From the NCBI GenBank assembly GCA_905182995.1, contig CAJJDP010000058.1, positions 212,932-276,931 of the forward strand: a stretch of DNA of 64,000 bases, written 5' to 3'. Below are positions 12,501 to 26,333 of the stretch, piece after piece. Source of the DNA: Paramecium octaurelia (lineage: Eukaryota; Ciliophora; Oligohymenophorea; Peniculida; Parameciidae). How positions within the stretch are numbered: position 1 is the first letter of the stretch; each line of letters opens with the position of its first letter. A program made the translations under genes and the position numbers. The notes under the pieces were generated by a model. That model made no database searches. It was not told the DNA's origin and saw only the letters and a program-made list of their open reading frames with translations.

Positions 12501-14906
12501 CCTCATCGTTGCTTTTGATTATTGTCACTTGTTGTATGGATGTTTATTTTTATATATTATTGTTCTTGCCAATTGTAATTTATGGGTATTTCGATGCTTG
12601 TCTTTGCAGAACTTGATGTTTGGATTCCTTCTCTTCATCATCACTATCATCTGACATCTTCGATAATCTTCCGAAGTATCTTTTCTTTTCGATCTAAGAA
12701 GTGTTTTGGATTTACTATAATTAAGCTGCGGGAACCACCTTAGTTTCTATAGAAATAATCACTAATAATCCTTACTTTGCATAGATGAAATGACCCTCTA
12801 AGCACGAGCCTTAGATTTGTCAGCCTCGTTCTTGGCTTCCTCATAATTATCAAGCATGATAGTCAAGAATGAGGACAAGATGAAAAATCTACACAAAATC
12901 AACACAAAAATAAAAAATGGATAAGGAATCCAGGATTTTGTTTCAAGAGTTGTGTAAAATATATTCTCCCATTGATCAGAACAGATTATTATAAATAAGG
13001 ATGAAACTGTATTTCTAATACTATCAAAATTTGCTCTTGGTATATATGAACCTTGCTTATCATAATTACCTTATTCATTAAAAATCAATTCTCCAGCAAA
13101 ATACTCTCTTCCCAATATTCCGATTACAATCATGTAGGTTAAGAACACCAAAATTAATTTAGGAATATTCACAAAGGACTTTTACAATGCTTATAGTAAC
13201 ACTTTGTAGTTTGACCAACTTGTTTGAGTGTTGAAGAACCATAAAAGTCTCAAACCTTTAAATGCATTTAGAACAAATGGATTCGACATGTCATTCAGCT
13301 GAACAATTATACTAATGAAGTCTATTACAAATTCTAAGAGCAGAATATATTTATTTTCCTTCTATTTCCAGACATACATTCTTGCCAAATCTTCCAAAAT
13401 GTATATAAATAGAAATACTATATTGATTATTGTGATTTTATCCTCGAAATCATTGTGGTATGCTGATTCGTCATTCAATGAAAACAAAATCAAATTGGTA
13501 ATAAATAAAAGCGAATAAAAGTATTTGATATAATTCGATGATACTATTGCCTTGAGTTTGATTTGTAATTATGATCTCTATCTTGATTTGTTATGTTAAT
13601 TTTGTATCAATTAAAGAGCTCGCTGTTTGCTCTTACTCAAATGCCCTGGAGTTAAGAAATACGTTCTGCGTCTCTCATTACTAATTTGAATTTTTGTTTG
13701 ACTCTTGACTTTGATTTTTGGTATTTCCTCAACTTGCTGATCCATTTGATATTAATTCAAGAGAATAGCCACCAATAGGTTTTACAAAAAGAATGTCCCA
13801 ATAATAATGTAAGACCATAAAAAGATCGAACTTATGTATTTATTAAAAGTGTCAGCCAAGTTCTATTCCACTTCAACCCAACCCTCAATAAAATGACAAA
13901 TAAATAAAGTAAGCAAACCATTTGGAATTTCATCAAAGGAAATATAATCGTATTATGTGAATGGTTGATGAAAATACCCTCTTTAACATACATACCCATC
14001 TGGACACTTTCTCCCCATTCCACATAATCTCGCTGGATAGGCATCAATCTCCCCATCTTTTACACAATAATGATGCAATTAATCACTCCAGATTTGGACT
14101 CCCATGGTAGCATAAATGTAGGTCAATAATGTAATTATTATAATCACATAGGCTGTCATCATCAATGCATGTTTAACTGTATTACTCAATTTCTTTACAA
14201 TTTAGAAATATTTGGTCTACACTATGAAGTCCACCAAAAACAATGCTCTGAATATGTATAAGTAGGATTGTCGTAAGATCAGGGCGAATAACAAACATAT
14301 ACTATTTATGAACGCATAAGGGTCCTTGTAATATCCATAGGTGCAATTCCAAATTCTAAATTTAATCCTAACTCATTACCCATATGAAATTATTGATATC
14401 ACAACTTGGATGCTAAAAATTACATCGCATAAAATTATTATCCCATTGATCACTGCATTTGATATCGAGATATTTAACCCACTACTCTCATTATTATAAG
14501 GCTTAACAATCAATACACACACTACTATAATCGACTAAAGTTATTCGAATAATTACTAAAAGAGAATGAACCCATTAGAATAGTTTGGATTAACTGATTT
14601 AAATACAAAAAACCCGAAACCTGTTGTTTAAAGCAAAATAATCCAAAGAAAACCTGCAATATAGATTATCATCATCATCATATTTTATCAGATTGTCATT
14701 CGATTCTTTAGGATTATCTGTCTAATTTGCCTATTTCCGAATCTCAGCAGCCTTTGCTTCTCCTTTTTTGTCTAAAACTTAAATTCTAATTTACTTTGGT
14801 AATTCGGCAAAATGTCAAGCACCGATGAGAGTATGTCCTTCTCATACTCTTTTGAACCATCCTTCGCTGATTTATTTTTGAAACAGTTTAAAAATTATTA
14901 AAACAT
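9593..14906 (-). CDS. Four-domain voltage-gated cation channel (Cav/NALCN type), pore ring E/D/E/Q
   Basis: A large minus-strand gene of about 1,700 residues, with introns seen for example at the first exons and in the II-III linker. It has four repeats of six membrane segments, each with a pore loop. Pore residues aligned with the Cav selectivity glutamates are HFIEGW in domain I, CSDQW in II, GEGW in III and TTGQYW in IV, giving E/D/E/Q. The domain III S4 reads YLKAFRALRTLRVFSSAR, with Arg every third position, so voltage sensing is likely there; S4 of other repeats is poorer in Arg. The hydrophilic C-terminus ends in RMSDEEGNS. The start MFQQFLNCF is the first ATG. The product would be a plasma or ciliary membrane Ca2+ or cation channel. 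Ion selectivity cannot be read with confidence, because a Gln in domain IV is unlike canonical EEEE channels. Exact intron set is incomplete. Confidence 0.8.
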
Positions 14907-14928
14907 AATATAATAATATATTTATTTG

Positions 14929-16669
14929 TCACTCTTACAAAATTGTTGTACCCACTATATTATTAATAACACCCATCAATTCTGCGTCCCCATCTGATCT
15001 CAACATCTCTGTGAGATTTAACTAAATGATCATTTACTTAATTAATTCCTTTTATTACATATATATCTATTTCAACCCGCTTATTAAATATTTAGACATC
15101 ACATCCCTATATGAACTGACGACCTAAATTCCTTAACATATCATTAAACTGACTTATTCAACACTGCTCTAATCAAATCTCATTTTAATCATCTACACAA
15201 AACATGAAATAATTCCTAACATTATTCTCGATTGATGTTTCCTTATTTATTCTTCGTTCATGTCTTCCTGTTGTATCTAACATTCGATCTATTTTTAGAC
15301 CTATTCCATTTTCATAATTTTGTCCTTTATATCTTCCAAAGCCATCTCTTTATTTTCAATTAACCTTGATTATTTATATAACTCTTAAATCAAATGTTAG
15401 TGATCAATTAAAATTATTAGTACACTAGTACACAACTCTTAGCATTCTATGTGATCATCACTAAAATGAAACAAACAATTTTGAATTATTTAATCACTAA
15501 ATTATGATATTTTATTTTCATGCATGCTAACTATATGATACATCAACAGAAATCCATTATATCGCACATCAAAATTGGTCTCAAACAAAGAACAATTTTA
15601 AGAAACTTTTAATATTACTTCTATTGGTAAATCTTGGTTATCATTGTATTACACAATTGATTACAGTGTCTTTAAGGCGGATCTTCTTATCCTCCAATTT
15701 CTGCTAATTGTTGAATAGCAGCACAGAATCACACATTCGTTCAGTCTATTTTCTTTGATTATGTTCATCAATTCAGATTAAATATTACCTGAGAAATGAG
15801 GAAACAATTATTGAACAACAGATTCTGACACTTTTCTTAAGTCATCGCAATGGGAATTCTTGTATAACAGGATTAAAAGTTGATCTTTTTCTTTAGGAAT
15901 GAGAATCTTCAATTCATTCAATGCTTGAACTCTAATTTCTAATGATTCATCCATAAGACCTGCTAAGAGCGTCGCATGAATTAGTTCTCTAAAAGTTGAA
16001 TTATCTTATAAGTCAGCTAGGTGATGGATAAACTTCAAAGCATAAGATCTTACTTACTCATTTTGATGTCGAGCAACTCTTTGGGTTATTTCAATGAATT
16101 CAACAGCATTGTCAAATATGAAATTATGATTACCTAGGAATAATTCCATAGTCTTTAAGAGACCATTTATATTAATACCTTCTTTGTTGATGAAGTAATA
16201 TTTAATGAGAGAAGTTGGTTCAACAATCCTTATTAAATTGTGAAGATCAGGAAATGGGGCATTTAATAAAGTAGTGGTTTATTCGAATCCCTATTGAGGA
16301 TGTTTGAGTGTGAAATCCCATCGGATGAGGCTGAGGAGGGATTCAATAACTTGTGTCTTTAAAGTTGAAAAGTCACATTTCTTGTTGAATAGCTGTGAAA
16401 TCAAAGTAAAGGCTTAATGTTAAGTATCTGGATGCAGTAATAAATTAATGAATTAATTTTGCAGGAGTGGATATAAATTGTATTCTTCTTAAGCAATTTG
16501 CTTTTTATTAAGTGCAAAGTAATACATTGAAAATAAGGAGTGCATTAGATAAGGAGTGCGGATTATCGAGCATTTGAAGAGCAATTTGATATAGTTATGA
16601 GCTGGAGTAGTTAGATTTGGTTAAATCTTAATATTGTAAGGTATTATGATGTGTAAAATGTGGGTCCAT
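14929..16669 (-). CDS. HEAT/armadillo-like helical repeat protein
   Basis: Removing intron 16501-16525 gives 571 residues starting MDPHFTHHNTLQYQD. The chain is almost all amphipathic helix with HEAT-like pairs, such as QVRSYALKFIHHLADLQ and LEIRVQALNELKILIP, in the centre. The pattern (helix pairs with RxxALxxL) is reminiscent of Integrator INTS4 or importin-type scaffolds. I cannot choose between them. The C-terminal third is Gln-rich. It lies 22 nt upstream of the channel gene on the same strand and 27 nt from the ATG of the divergent TmcB-like gene, so a shared bidirectional promoter must fit in that gap. Confidence 0.65.
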
Positions 16670-16696
16670 TGAATATTATAAATTAATTAAGAAATA

Positions 16697-19600
16697 ATGT
16701 AACAACATGAGGAATTAAGTTTTGGACAAGTATTGTCAGTCGAGATTGCGAATATCGGAGATTACAAGAATATGTTTGGAACAAAAGCTTTGACTCTCGT
16801 ACTAATACACTTTGTGTCATTGATGAGCTTTAGTTTGAAATTTGAAAAAAACCAAGGATATGCTTATTTTACCGACGTAAAGTTAGAGGTTATTGTAGTT
16901 TTTAAGTGTATTCACACGACCTCCGGATTTATTGTTCATACCGATCTGCATCTTGATTTTGATACTGTACTTGGTTTTATATGGCTGTCTACTGTTGATG
17001 TCGTACTTGCGATATCGGAGTCAGAACAAGATAACGATGTCGAAGAATAAATTCAAGAGAATGCACATGGGGTTGTCGATGGGGATTGAAAGTGCAGTGT
17101 GGCTTAGTTGTCCAATTGTAGACACTTGATTAAATTCTAGTTATCTATCAACTTGGGGTTGTTCAATAAGCAAAGTAGTGCCTGGAGTGCAATGCCCATC
17201 GTAAACATATTTCTGCACTCCATCATTGTGTTAAGTTACTTCTACTTCTATCGCAGTTATCAATTCAATCAATTGGGATTGTACAGAACATTCAATCTGG
17301 CCTCCTATTGTTACTATTTGATTGTGATATTTATAGTAGCCATAGATTGGAATTCAGATTTGAAGATCCAGCCATATATTTTTTGGTTGCTTAGCATTTT
17401 CAAATTGATTGACACGATATTGTTTTTGCCCTACAGGATGACATTTGAAAATCAAGTATATATGTTTGGATGCACCGGATTATTCATAGTGTCCCTATTG
17501 GGTTCTCTATCTCAAATTACATCTTCCATAAGTGGGGACAACATCTTTGAGACCTTCCTCTTAGCATTTCCAATATTCCTTTATTTATTTAGATAGTTGT
17601 AAAGTCATAAATGGTAGGATTTGATCCTATACATGCGAACAGGTTCAACAAAATAGCTGGACATAAAGAAATTGTGTTCGTCTTTGGAAGCACTTGTATG
17701 GTACATAGAGTAGGCCAGGATGGATTCCTATACATTCATGCTTTCCCTTTTTGTGTTAAAATATCACACTGAAAATTGTAATGATCCAAATTGTGAATGC
17801 AAAGAAGATTTATCTAAATCCAATACTCAAAATGGAGAAAGCATGACACATAGATCATCATTCCAATCCCGAACAGCTTTGTTAAGTAATGCAGATAAGA
17901 ACAGTAACAATTAGAACATTTCTCAAAATTTGGATGTCAGTTAATTTCAGAAGACAATCAAAGATGGAAGTCGAAAAAATGATTCCTTTGCTGGAGGTAT
18001 TCAACCACAGTATGAATAATAAAACATAAGACCAAAGGCTATCATATTTTAACCGATGAAATTTGTCCAGAATAATATAATCAATGAAGATCTTATATCA
18101 CAATATGTCAAAAGATAGTTCCACCAGACTATTTAATAATTGTCATTTTCTTTGCATTTAGACGAAGTTGAATATTTATCTTTGAAGTACATTTCTTTTA
18201 TGTTCTCCTTCAAACAGAACAGTCTTTCTTCACTTACAAAGCTAAAATAAATTTAAAGCAGAACAGTTTCATTCTCATACTTCTTTAGAAATGTTACCAA
18301 AGTAACCGAGTCATAGTTTATTGATGCTCTTAAATTGAAGCATTTCGAAGACAAGAACTCATATGATGATGTAGTCAAAATGAATGTTACTGAAATTTGG
18401 CGGTTAGAAATGGTTAAAGATAATATTGTTAAGAGTATTGTTTCTGTTTTGAGGAAAAAGATAACACTATGGGAGAATTTGTGTTCTGGTGACATTCAAA
18501 ATATGAATCGATTTTTAGAGGACATTATAAAGATCTCACTTTAAATAGAAGAAAGTAGAAGCAAGGTTGATATGATCTTGAGTGACTTCAACAATCAAGT
18601 TCAAAGAAACTACAGTTATTATCTCAAATATCAATGTTTTAGATCTCTTTTTTTTGATTCAGATTATAAATAGGCAGTCATATTCTAAAGGAAAGTCGAA
18701 GATTCATGGCAGTTGAGTAGAGCAGCTCAAAAGTAAGGATAGATTGGTAATTTCCAATGGCTTTCTGGAGATCTAGTAACTTTGGAAGTGAGTGCTGGGG
18801 TGTAGAATGGTTAAATCATTAAAGGCGTTTCAAATAGATTAGTTGATATGTTAGGATATTCTAATTATGAAGACATGATACAAAATCTACGAATCAGGGG
18901 TTTGCAGTCATCTCACTAAAACTAAAATTCAGATAAATTGTAAATTTCTAGTATTATGCCTCCATATTTGACTGCTTCTCACAACTATTTCATTACCAGA
19001 TTCATCCATAGAGGTTACACTTATTATTATGATAAACCAATCAATTCCTATGCTTGTGATGCCTAAGGGTTTGTATTTCCAGTCAACATCAATTTATCTT
19101 TTAATTTTTAAAACCTATCTGATTTTACACTCTTGGGATCTATTTTGAAAATTAAAGATGATGACGAATATCTGATATTTGATGAATGGGGTCGCATTTT
19201 AGGTGTGTCTATGCATACCTTTGATAAATTGATACTAAAAGGAGCTTTAGATGAATTTGGTATGGTACAATATAAATCTGTCAATGCAAAATTTTAAAAA
19301 CTTGGAAATCTTAAAAATGCCTTACTCCATAAGATTGCCAGAGATGATAATGCCAAATTGTTTAAAAAGACCATTACCATGCATTAAAAATAAAGTACTA
19401 CAAAAAGTCAATTAAAAAGAACATATCAAAAACCATCTGATATTTTATTGTAATTCGGAAGCATTCAACACTTTTTGCCATAGGTTGGAAAATCTATTAC
19501 AGATTTATTGGCTAAAGACATCTTTAAAAAGTTACAGAGAGAATCTCAAGAATAATTTAATAAATTAACAGACAAAGCTTAAGATATTTAATAATAAAAT

Positions 19601-22600
19601 AATAATAAGTTATTCGAAAAGTAAGCCAGCAACATATTCTAAAGATAAATAAGTCAATTTATTGACAGATAACAAAGCTTAAATTAAGGAGGATTGTCCA
19701 GTGCCATGCTGGATAAGGATCAATATAGAAACTTCATAATGAATAATTTTATTGATGAGAAGGGATTGATGAAAAAGAACATGTCCTTATTATAGGATGA
19801 AAGGCTGGTTCTTTATGTCCCTAGAAATTATAATGAATTAATTGAATACTTTAATGATGCGGGTGAAAGATTTATGGAAAGTAAAAATGATATGGAAACT
19901 AAATCTATACGTAGACAACAAATGCAGAATAAATACTCATACATTAAATAGTAATAAAATTGTTATCATTTATTTGATGCTGAATTCTAAGATTTTATTG
20001 ATAACAAAGTAAGAAAATATTATTCAAAAGCCTTGTTAAAAGAAGCCTTAGAGTCTCATGATGCCAAACTACTTCAATAAGTAAGATACAAGTGTGTTTC
20101 ATCAATTGATGTGGGTGTCGGAGGCATTAGTGACAAAGATCAATTCTTATATTTTGTGTGCAAACTATCATCTTTGAATCTCTAAACAGCCAAAAGGAAG
20201 GATGTCTTAAAAATCCATTTGAAGAAAGAAAAAAATCAATAGTTTGATGGAGGTGAAGAGTTAAGGAAAAGCTTGATTTAATAGGCCTCCTCCCTCGATT
20301 CATTCGATAAAGAGAAACCCAGGAAATCATTACCTTTTTAATAACAGGAGAGTTTCGGTCCTCCTCAATAGCAAATTAAATATAAAGGAGAGATTGATGA
20401 ACCTATTATAGTCACTTTAGCCATTCCAGATAGCAGAACTTACTTATCTTCACTTGAAAGAGATGATGGACCAAATATGAAGGTCAAATTTGAAGCTTAA
20501 AATTAAAAGTTAAACGACTCTTCTTTTGATATTGAAAATTCAATGAAAGAGAGCTTTATTCCCACTGGTGGTAATCACTCAATGACTCAGTCGTTGAATT
20601 TAAATGTCCCATAATTAATGAGGTAAAACTCTATTGAAAAAATGAAATAAATCTAAAATCAAAATCAAAGTAAAGAATATTTAAAGGAGTAATCCAGCAG
20701 TCTTTCAGAAAAAAAAGAGGAACCCCCCAAGAAAAAACTTAAGTTATCATTTTTAAAGAAAATGGAAAAAGCTCTTGTTCCTAAAGATCCACCTTCTGAA
20801 ACTCCTACAACTCCAGTTGGCCCAACCTTTTTATAACCTTAATAATAAAAATAACAATAGCAATAACAATAACAAGAGAAATAACCTTCATCACTTTCTG
20901 TACCAGAAGAAAAAAAGAACTCCTTATTGAATCCCACTGGGCTGTTTGCTAAATTATTTGGAAGGTTGAATCTCAGAAGAGTATCAAACATCGAGATAAA
21001 AAACGATCAATTTGAAGCATAAGATCAAGGTTTCAGAGAACAGTCTGAAAATTCTGAGAAGGGAGATATGAAAAGAAGTGGACATAGTACTCCTTCAGGT
21101 ACTAATTCAATGTCTAGTAATAACATCACAAGCTAGGGAGATCAGAAAGAAGATGATGAAGAATTAAACAATGATGATGAATTAGTCAATATTTTTGAAG
21201 TCATGAGTTAAGCTTCAAATCATTAATCTATTAAATCCATTTCAGCAATTTCTATGGCTACATAGATATCATTGAGGTGTCTTAAATATATGCCAAGATA
21301 AGCCAAATCACTCTAAATATTCAAGATTATTTTAATCATCTTAAATATCTCATGCATTATTAGTTTGTTGTTAACAACTTAAAATTACTTTAATAATTTG
21401 AGTGTGGATAATCTTAGTTTGAGGATTAATAATTAATATCGATATTCAGCTATAATTCTTTAATCCTCAAACCAAATTGATCAATAATCAATAATTACTT
21501 TTGATCAAATCCCTAACATCACTTTAATGAATGAGATTATCTCTTATTGCTATAATCTTAGTTTAAATATTAGTCAATCCTACTTTGATGTTATCGACTC
21601 TATACAAAGTGAGGTTTCCTTCCCATTGCCATAATTAGATGTTCTTCAAATTCCAGATGATTATTATATTGTTTCTCTTTAAGAGTTTTTAACCTAATAG
21701 AAAATTGAGATTGATTCTATAGAGTTAATCAGCACTTACAATAGGAGTGATGCTACATTCCGATAATTGTATAATAATTCAATAGATTATTTATTGAATA
21801 GACTGATATTCACTTAATCACAAATCAATAATATGAGTTAGCAATTAAGATCGAGCAAGAATAATGATGTACTTAGTAAAGCTCTAATTGTAACATATCT
21901 GATGGCCAGTTTTGGTGCTTTACACTTGGTTGTAATCCTTTTGATTGTTCCCTTTATCAGATAAATTAACAATATCTATTTTCGTGTACTATGCATTGTA
22001 AGCAGGATTACACAAGAAGAGGCTGAGGATGAAATTAAAAAGTTAACTCTATCTTAGCATTTACTTGAAACTTAGGATGATTCATGGGTCACATAAAACC
22101 AAATTAAGCTCATCTTTTATAATAAAAGCAAAGAAATTGATTTAAATGAGAAATACGCTAAGAATGGGAATGTCAAAGCTAAAGGAAAGGAAAGCTCATA
22201 CTTTTATTCTAAATTAAGTGATACTACTTTGAGTATTTGGAAAGACATGGGATTATACATAATGATTTCATCGATTTCCATAGGCTACTTAATTTTTTCT
22301 ATTGTTATTATTCAAACTTAAATCAATACATTTACTCCTTTTATTGAAAATTTTGATGAAACTGTTAGTACAAGCGTATATACTGCTAGCTTAATTTCGA
22401 AATTATCCATCACTCCTCAAAGGTATTTAAATTTAGAATCTACCAGTATTCCTTCACAATTCACCTTATTGAATTTCTAACAAAACTAATAGATTTCATA
22501 CTTCCTATAAACTATATCCTCTGATACTAACAAAATCAAATCGTTTATTACTGACATGCAAAAGTTTTTAGAACAAGTAAATTTGGATTATGGGTATGAT

Positions 22601-23206
22601 TCTAATTCCTCAAAGATTTTAATTACTTCTGAGAATTATCAATCAAGAATACCATATATTTAATAATTAAGTGTATTGAGTGAAATTAATCATTTACTAA
22701 AGGACAACCTATGCTATTATTCTGAAGAGACACTCTGCCAATAATAATAATAATTTGACTACTTTAATACTGGATTGATGGGAGCATTAGATGTTCTATA
22801 GAAGATGGAATTCAGTTATTCAACTTTTTTAAATGAGTATCATTAAATCCAATATTCAGACTAATAGAACAATGCAATTCAAATTAATGCTTATTACAAT
22901 TCCTAAGATTATCGGTTTTTGGTGATGTATGGATAGGAATTAATTTTCAAGACATTTGATCGATTAGTATTGTTATTGGAAACTTTCTTGAATGATGAAA
23001 AGGACTCAAAAAAATAATTAATTTAGAACTTATTTATTGGCATAGGTATACCAATTATGATTTTGACAATACTATTGGCAGCTTTGGAAATGAATTTATT
23101 GAAGTAAAAAGTTAGGAGAGTTATGTTGTCTCTTACTTTTCTGCCTACTTTTAAGTTTTAGGATAAGATTGTCCTTTCCCTCATTAAGGCTATCCTCAAA
23201 ATTTGA
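16697..23206 (+). CDS. Giant TmcB-like multi-pass membrane protein with PAS-like domain
   Basis: Two introns (16877-16898, 17118-17140) give about 2,154 residues, with no other interruption. The N-terminal ~330 residues hold about eight membrane segments. They are followed by a long helical region (TmcB/TmcC-type TPR-like), then a PAS-like domain near residue 800 containing YLIFDEWGRILGVS. A low-complexity region follows that includes a polyglutamine tract coded by mixed CAA/TAA/TAG at about 20830-20880. The C-terminal half has further membrane segments separated by large extracellular loops, such as ITLMNEIISYCYNLSLNIS. The family is widespread and expanded in ciliates; its function is unknown, but a membrane sensor role is usually assumed. 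A decayed inverted copy of residues ~1000-1450 lies at 45015-46024, and a paralog occupies the right end of the window. The name TmcB-like rests on architecture. Confidence 0.7.
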
Positions 23207-23657
23207 AATCAAGGATTTAATTATATATATTTTTACAATTTTAATTATATTAAATAGCAGATATAATTAATCTATAAATAATGATTTCTAAAAGTCGAAA
23301 TGAAACTCTCTTTAATTTTGAACTTTGATTCTCCACATCAAAATGAGAAGAAGGACAATTTTAAATTTGTTAATCAGTCAGTCTTATATTAGATTTTTTT
23401 ATCCCCAAAATTCCTGCGATTGAGAGTTTATTCTTAATAATAGCGATCAAGCCTATCCTTTTTTGTCCTGGTTTCAAAATTCTATTGACAAAATTGTACT
23501 GTTTAATGTCTTATGAACAATCTAATCTTAAATAATATATTAATCTACCCATGTCTAAATATACAGAAGGAGTTTCATATGAACTAACATCGATAGAAGT
23601 CCTTTTGCTCAATAAGGACCTTAAAATATCTTAACCACACTGTTATTTCTTTTCCAT
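23196..23657 (-). CDS. Hypothetical protein, 153 codons, antisense to the TmcB-like 3' end
   Basis: An uninterrupted minus-strand frame starts MEKKQQCGQDILRSLLSK and ends at a TGA lying inside the last codons of the TmcB-like gene (11-nt overlap, tail to tail). No domain is recognised. The middle (YNFVNRILKPGQKRIGLIA) looks globular rather than random. A frame of this length without TGA is only mildly unlikely by chance in this DNA, so the gene is tentative. Confidence 0.35.
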
Positions 23658-25067
23658 TTTATTAATTTAATTATTTTGACAATTGATTTCAAATTAACTA
23701 TTCCTCTTGAATCATGATATATTTGTAATCGATAATGAGTATTATTTTCTTGCATAATTAAACTTAAAAATATATTTTAGAAGATTTAAATAAATTATAT
23801 TGTAAAACATTTAAATAACTTTAATGCATTTCGTTTTCAAGTGTAAATATATATATTTATTTTTGATTAATCCAATGATAACTTATAATTTTTATAATAT
23901 TAACAGTCAAAACTGTATACTGGATTTATTCTGTTTTTAATAAATAATCTCTAATGATAACAAAACCATATAATTTTTGTCTTCATTAAACTTTTTAAGT
24001 TATGGTAACAAAGAGAATTTAAAATATCAAATTAGACAAATTGAAATCACTTAAATGATATCTATTGTTTGTAAGATTCTTGAATGATATTATAATGTTA
24101 TCATTCTACTCGATAATTTATTTGTTTATAGATGTGAAATAATTTTGAATTTAAATGAATAAGGAGAAATTTTATTAAAAAATGAGGGTTTATCTCTAAT
24201 TCCTATAAATGAGGAGGAATTACAATTATTATTACTAAAGTTATTATTGTGTATAGAAATATCATTGATTAATTAATCCTAAATAAAATTAGAGTAATAT
24301 TGAGAATAACTGATAATCAAAAAAATACTGATTTATTTTGGAGATTAATTTATTAAATCTTTTTAGTCATTATTGAATTTGAAGGGCTGAATAAGGGGGA
24401 TAATTAATTAAATTAAAGTAAATTCTGGATATTTCTTTACATAAATTCAAAGATTCTTAAAAAATCTAAGATAAGGGTAATTTTTGTTGAATTTATTTTG
24501 ATATCAAGTTAACAGTTTGGTTAATTATGCTGTAATGCAATCCTATTATATAAAAATGATATTCATTAATTTATATTGAACCTGGCTAACTAAAAGAGCT
24601 TCATTATCTGGCATAATTTATCAAACGAATCAATCAAACCATCTATTAGCAGATTGAAGTATTCAAAGTTAAATATTTTTAGATTGACTTCATTCAGTGT
24701 CCAATTTAGAAATTTTTTGCTTTAAACAAATTTGGAATTCTATAAATCTTAGGTGGATGAACATTTGCACCTTAATAATCTCAGATATAAAATGGATTAT
24801 CCAGGTATACAAAGAGTAAAAAAGGTTGTTGTATACAATTTATTTTCTTTATTATAAGGTTGATTAATTTATTTTAAAAGGGAATTGAGATCATCCTTTC
24901 CAATCTAAACAGGTAGGATTTGACTCTTAACATTCAATTTTAACAAATTTAAAGATAAAACTTAGAAAAATGGATTAAATAAGAAATTTTTATTTAACTA
25001 TTATGAGAATGTGGGGAAAATAATTGATTTAAACAATAATAAAGAATTTAAGAATAAAAAATTGAAA
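23658..25067. other. AT-rich stretch without recognised gene
   Basis: No convincing reading frame on either strand. From about 24690 onward the sequence matches, in inverted orientation, the region near 44417-44720, so it is part of the inverted duplication rather than unique spacer. The matched part includes a conserved block around ATGGATTATCCAGGTATAC (24792-24810). Confidence 0.5.
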
Positions 25068-26331
25068 TATCTTTAAAATTGAATAGGATATGCTTATAAA
25101 ATAAAGCAAAAATTATGAAATTCGAACATAGTAACATAAAAATTAATTAAAAATTAAGTAATATTCTTAGATAATAATGGTAAAATCTATTCATTAATTT
25201 AATATTTAAATTTACACTATTGTGGATTCCGTAAGAGCTTAATTGTAAACGACATTTATGATTTCTAGTGATGATGGATTCATATTTATTTTTAAATGAT
25301 GATATTATGGAAATGCTTATTAAAAGACAGGGAAAAAACCAACATAATTCATTTAATTAAAGCAATTATAGGAGAAAGAGTGAGTCTTTTTAGTACTACA
25401 AGCATTGCATTTATTAAAATTGGCTTAGATTTTCTTTCCATTTTCACATTTAATTTAGATACCCATCTTAAATGGTACATTTGATTTATCAATATAATAT
25501 ACATAAATTCCATTAGTAGTGTAAATTTAATTAGATTAAACAAATTCTAAATAGAATGTAGGAAGTATTGATAAATCCTTCACTTCTTTTCTACTGGTTC
25601 TTATAGTAAAACATTCTAAAGGGTAAAATATCTTAGTAAATTAATATGCTATCCAAATCTAAGAATGACTATTAGGAGTCTCTGTTTCTTACCCTTTTAT
25701 ATTATATTAATTATAAATAATTACAGGTGCCCCAAGTATATGAAATCGTTGTTGCTGTGTTGCTATATGTAGCTTTTATTCTAAGATTTTTAGAATTTGA
25801 ATAGTTCAAACCTTATAATACTATAGCAAACCATCTATTAGACTCAATTGGTATAGTTCCACTGCTAAATGCACCAGTAGCAGTCTTTAACCCTAAATTT
25901 ATGAATGCTTCTTCAATTCCAACAACTATAAAATATCCAATCTATTTCAGATTTGTAAACTTTCCTGCAACTTTCGTTATACTCACAGTCACTGAATTAG
26001 CTTTTATTTAGCTTATCTATGTAAGGATTTTTAACTATTACCGATAATAGAAAATCTATCTGTCCTGTATAGCGCATACTTGTGATAGCTAAAAATCCAG
26101 TTTAGGCATTAGGATTTTTAATTGGAAATGTTTTATCATCTGGATTTTCCATATTGAAGTTACTTATAACTTCAATACGCTAGTCATCTATGGCAAACCA
26201 TCTTAATTTGACTACATATACTCTTTGCTTATTACAACTAATTTCTGTTGTAAACTCTATTAAAATATTTATTGAGTAAATACGTGTTTAAGATATAGCT
26301 GTTATTGCTAATTTAAACCCCAATTCAGCCA
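25068..26331. repeat. Direct repeat copy 1 next to gap at 26333
   Basis: These 1,264 bases recur at 26334-27597 with an offset of 1,266 and no difference that I could find by eye. The repeat ends two bases before the single N. This is the pattern expected when two overlapping contig ends are joined without merging. Confidence 0.85.
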
Positions 26332-26332
26332 T
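25191..26332 (-). CDS. H-type-lectin-like gene, 5'-truncated duplicate at assembly gap
   Basis: Same reading frame, intron positions and stop as the complete gene at 26457-27805, shifted by 1,266 nt. It lacks the first ~69 codons, including the signal peptide, because it stops at the N at 26333. The coding text appears identical to the neighbour. It is best regarded as a redundant contig end, not as a second gene. Confidence 0.6.
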
Positions 26333-26333
26333 N
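26333..26333. other. Single-N assembly gap
   Basis: One N flanked on both sides by the ends of an identical 1,264-bp sequence. The true gap size is likely negative, meaning overlapping contigs. Confidence 0.9.

Noticed and set aside
25349-25543. Small minus-strand ORF repeated at 26615, and its counterparts on the plus strand at 42644 and 43882
   Set aside because: It is an out-of-frame reading of the lectin gene 3' exon; the true frame passes TAA/TAG as Gln and gives CENGKKI...CNACSTKK.
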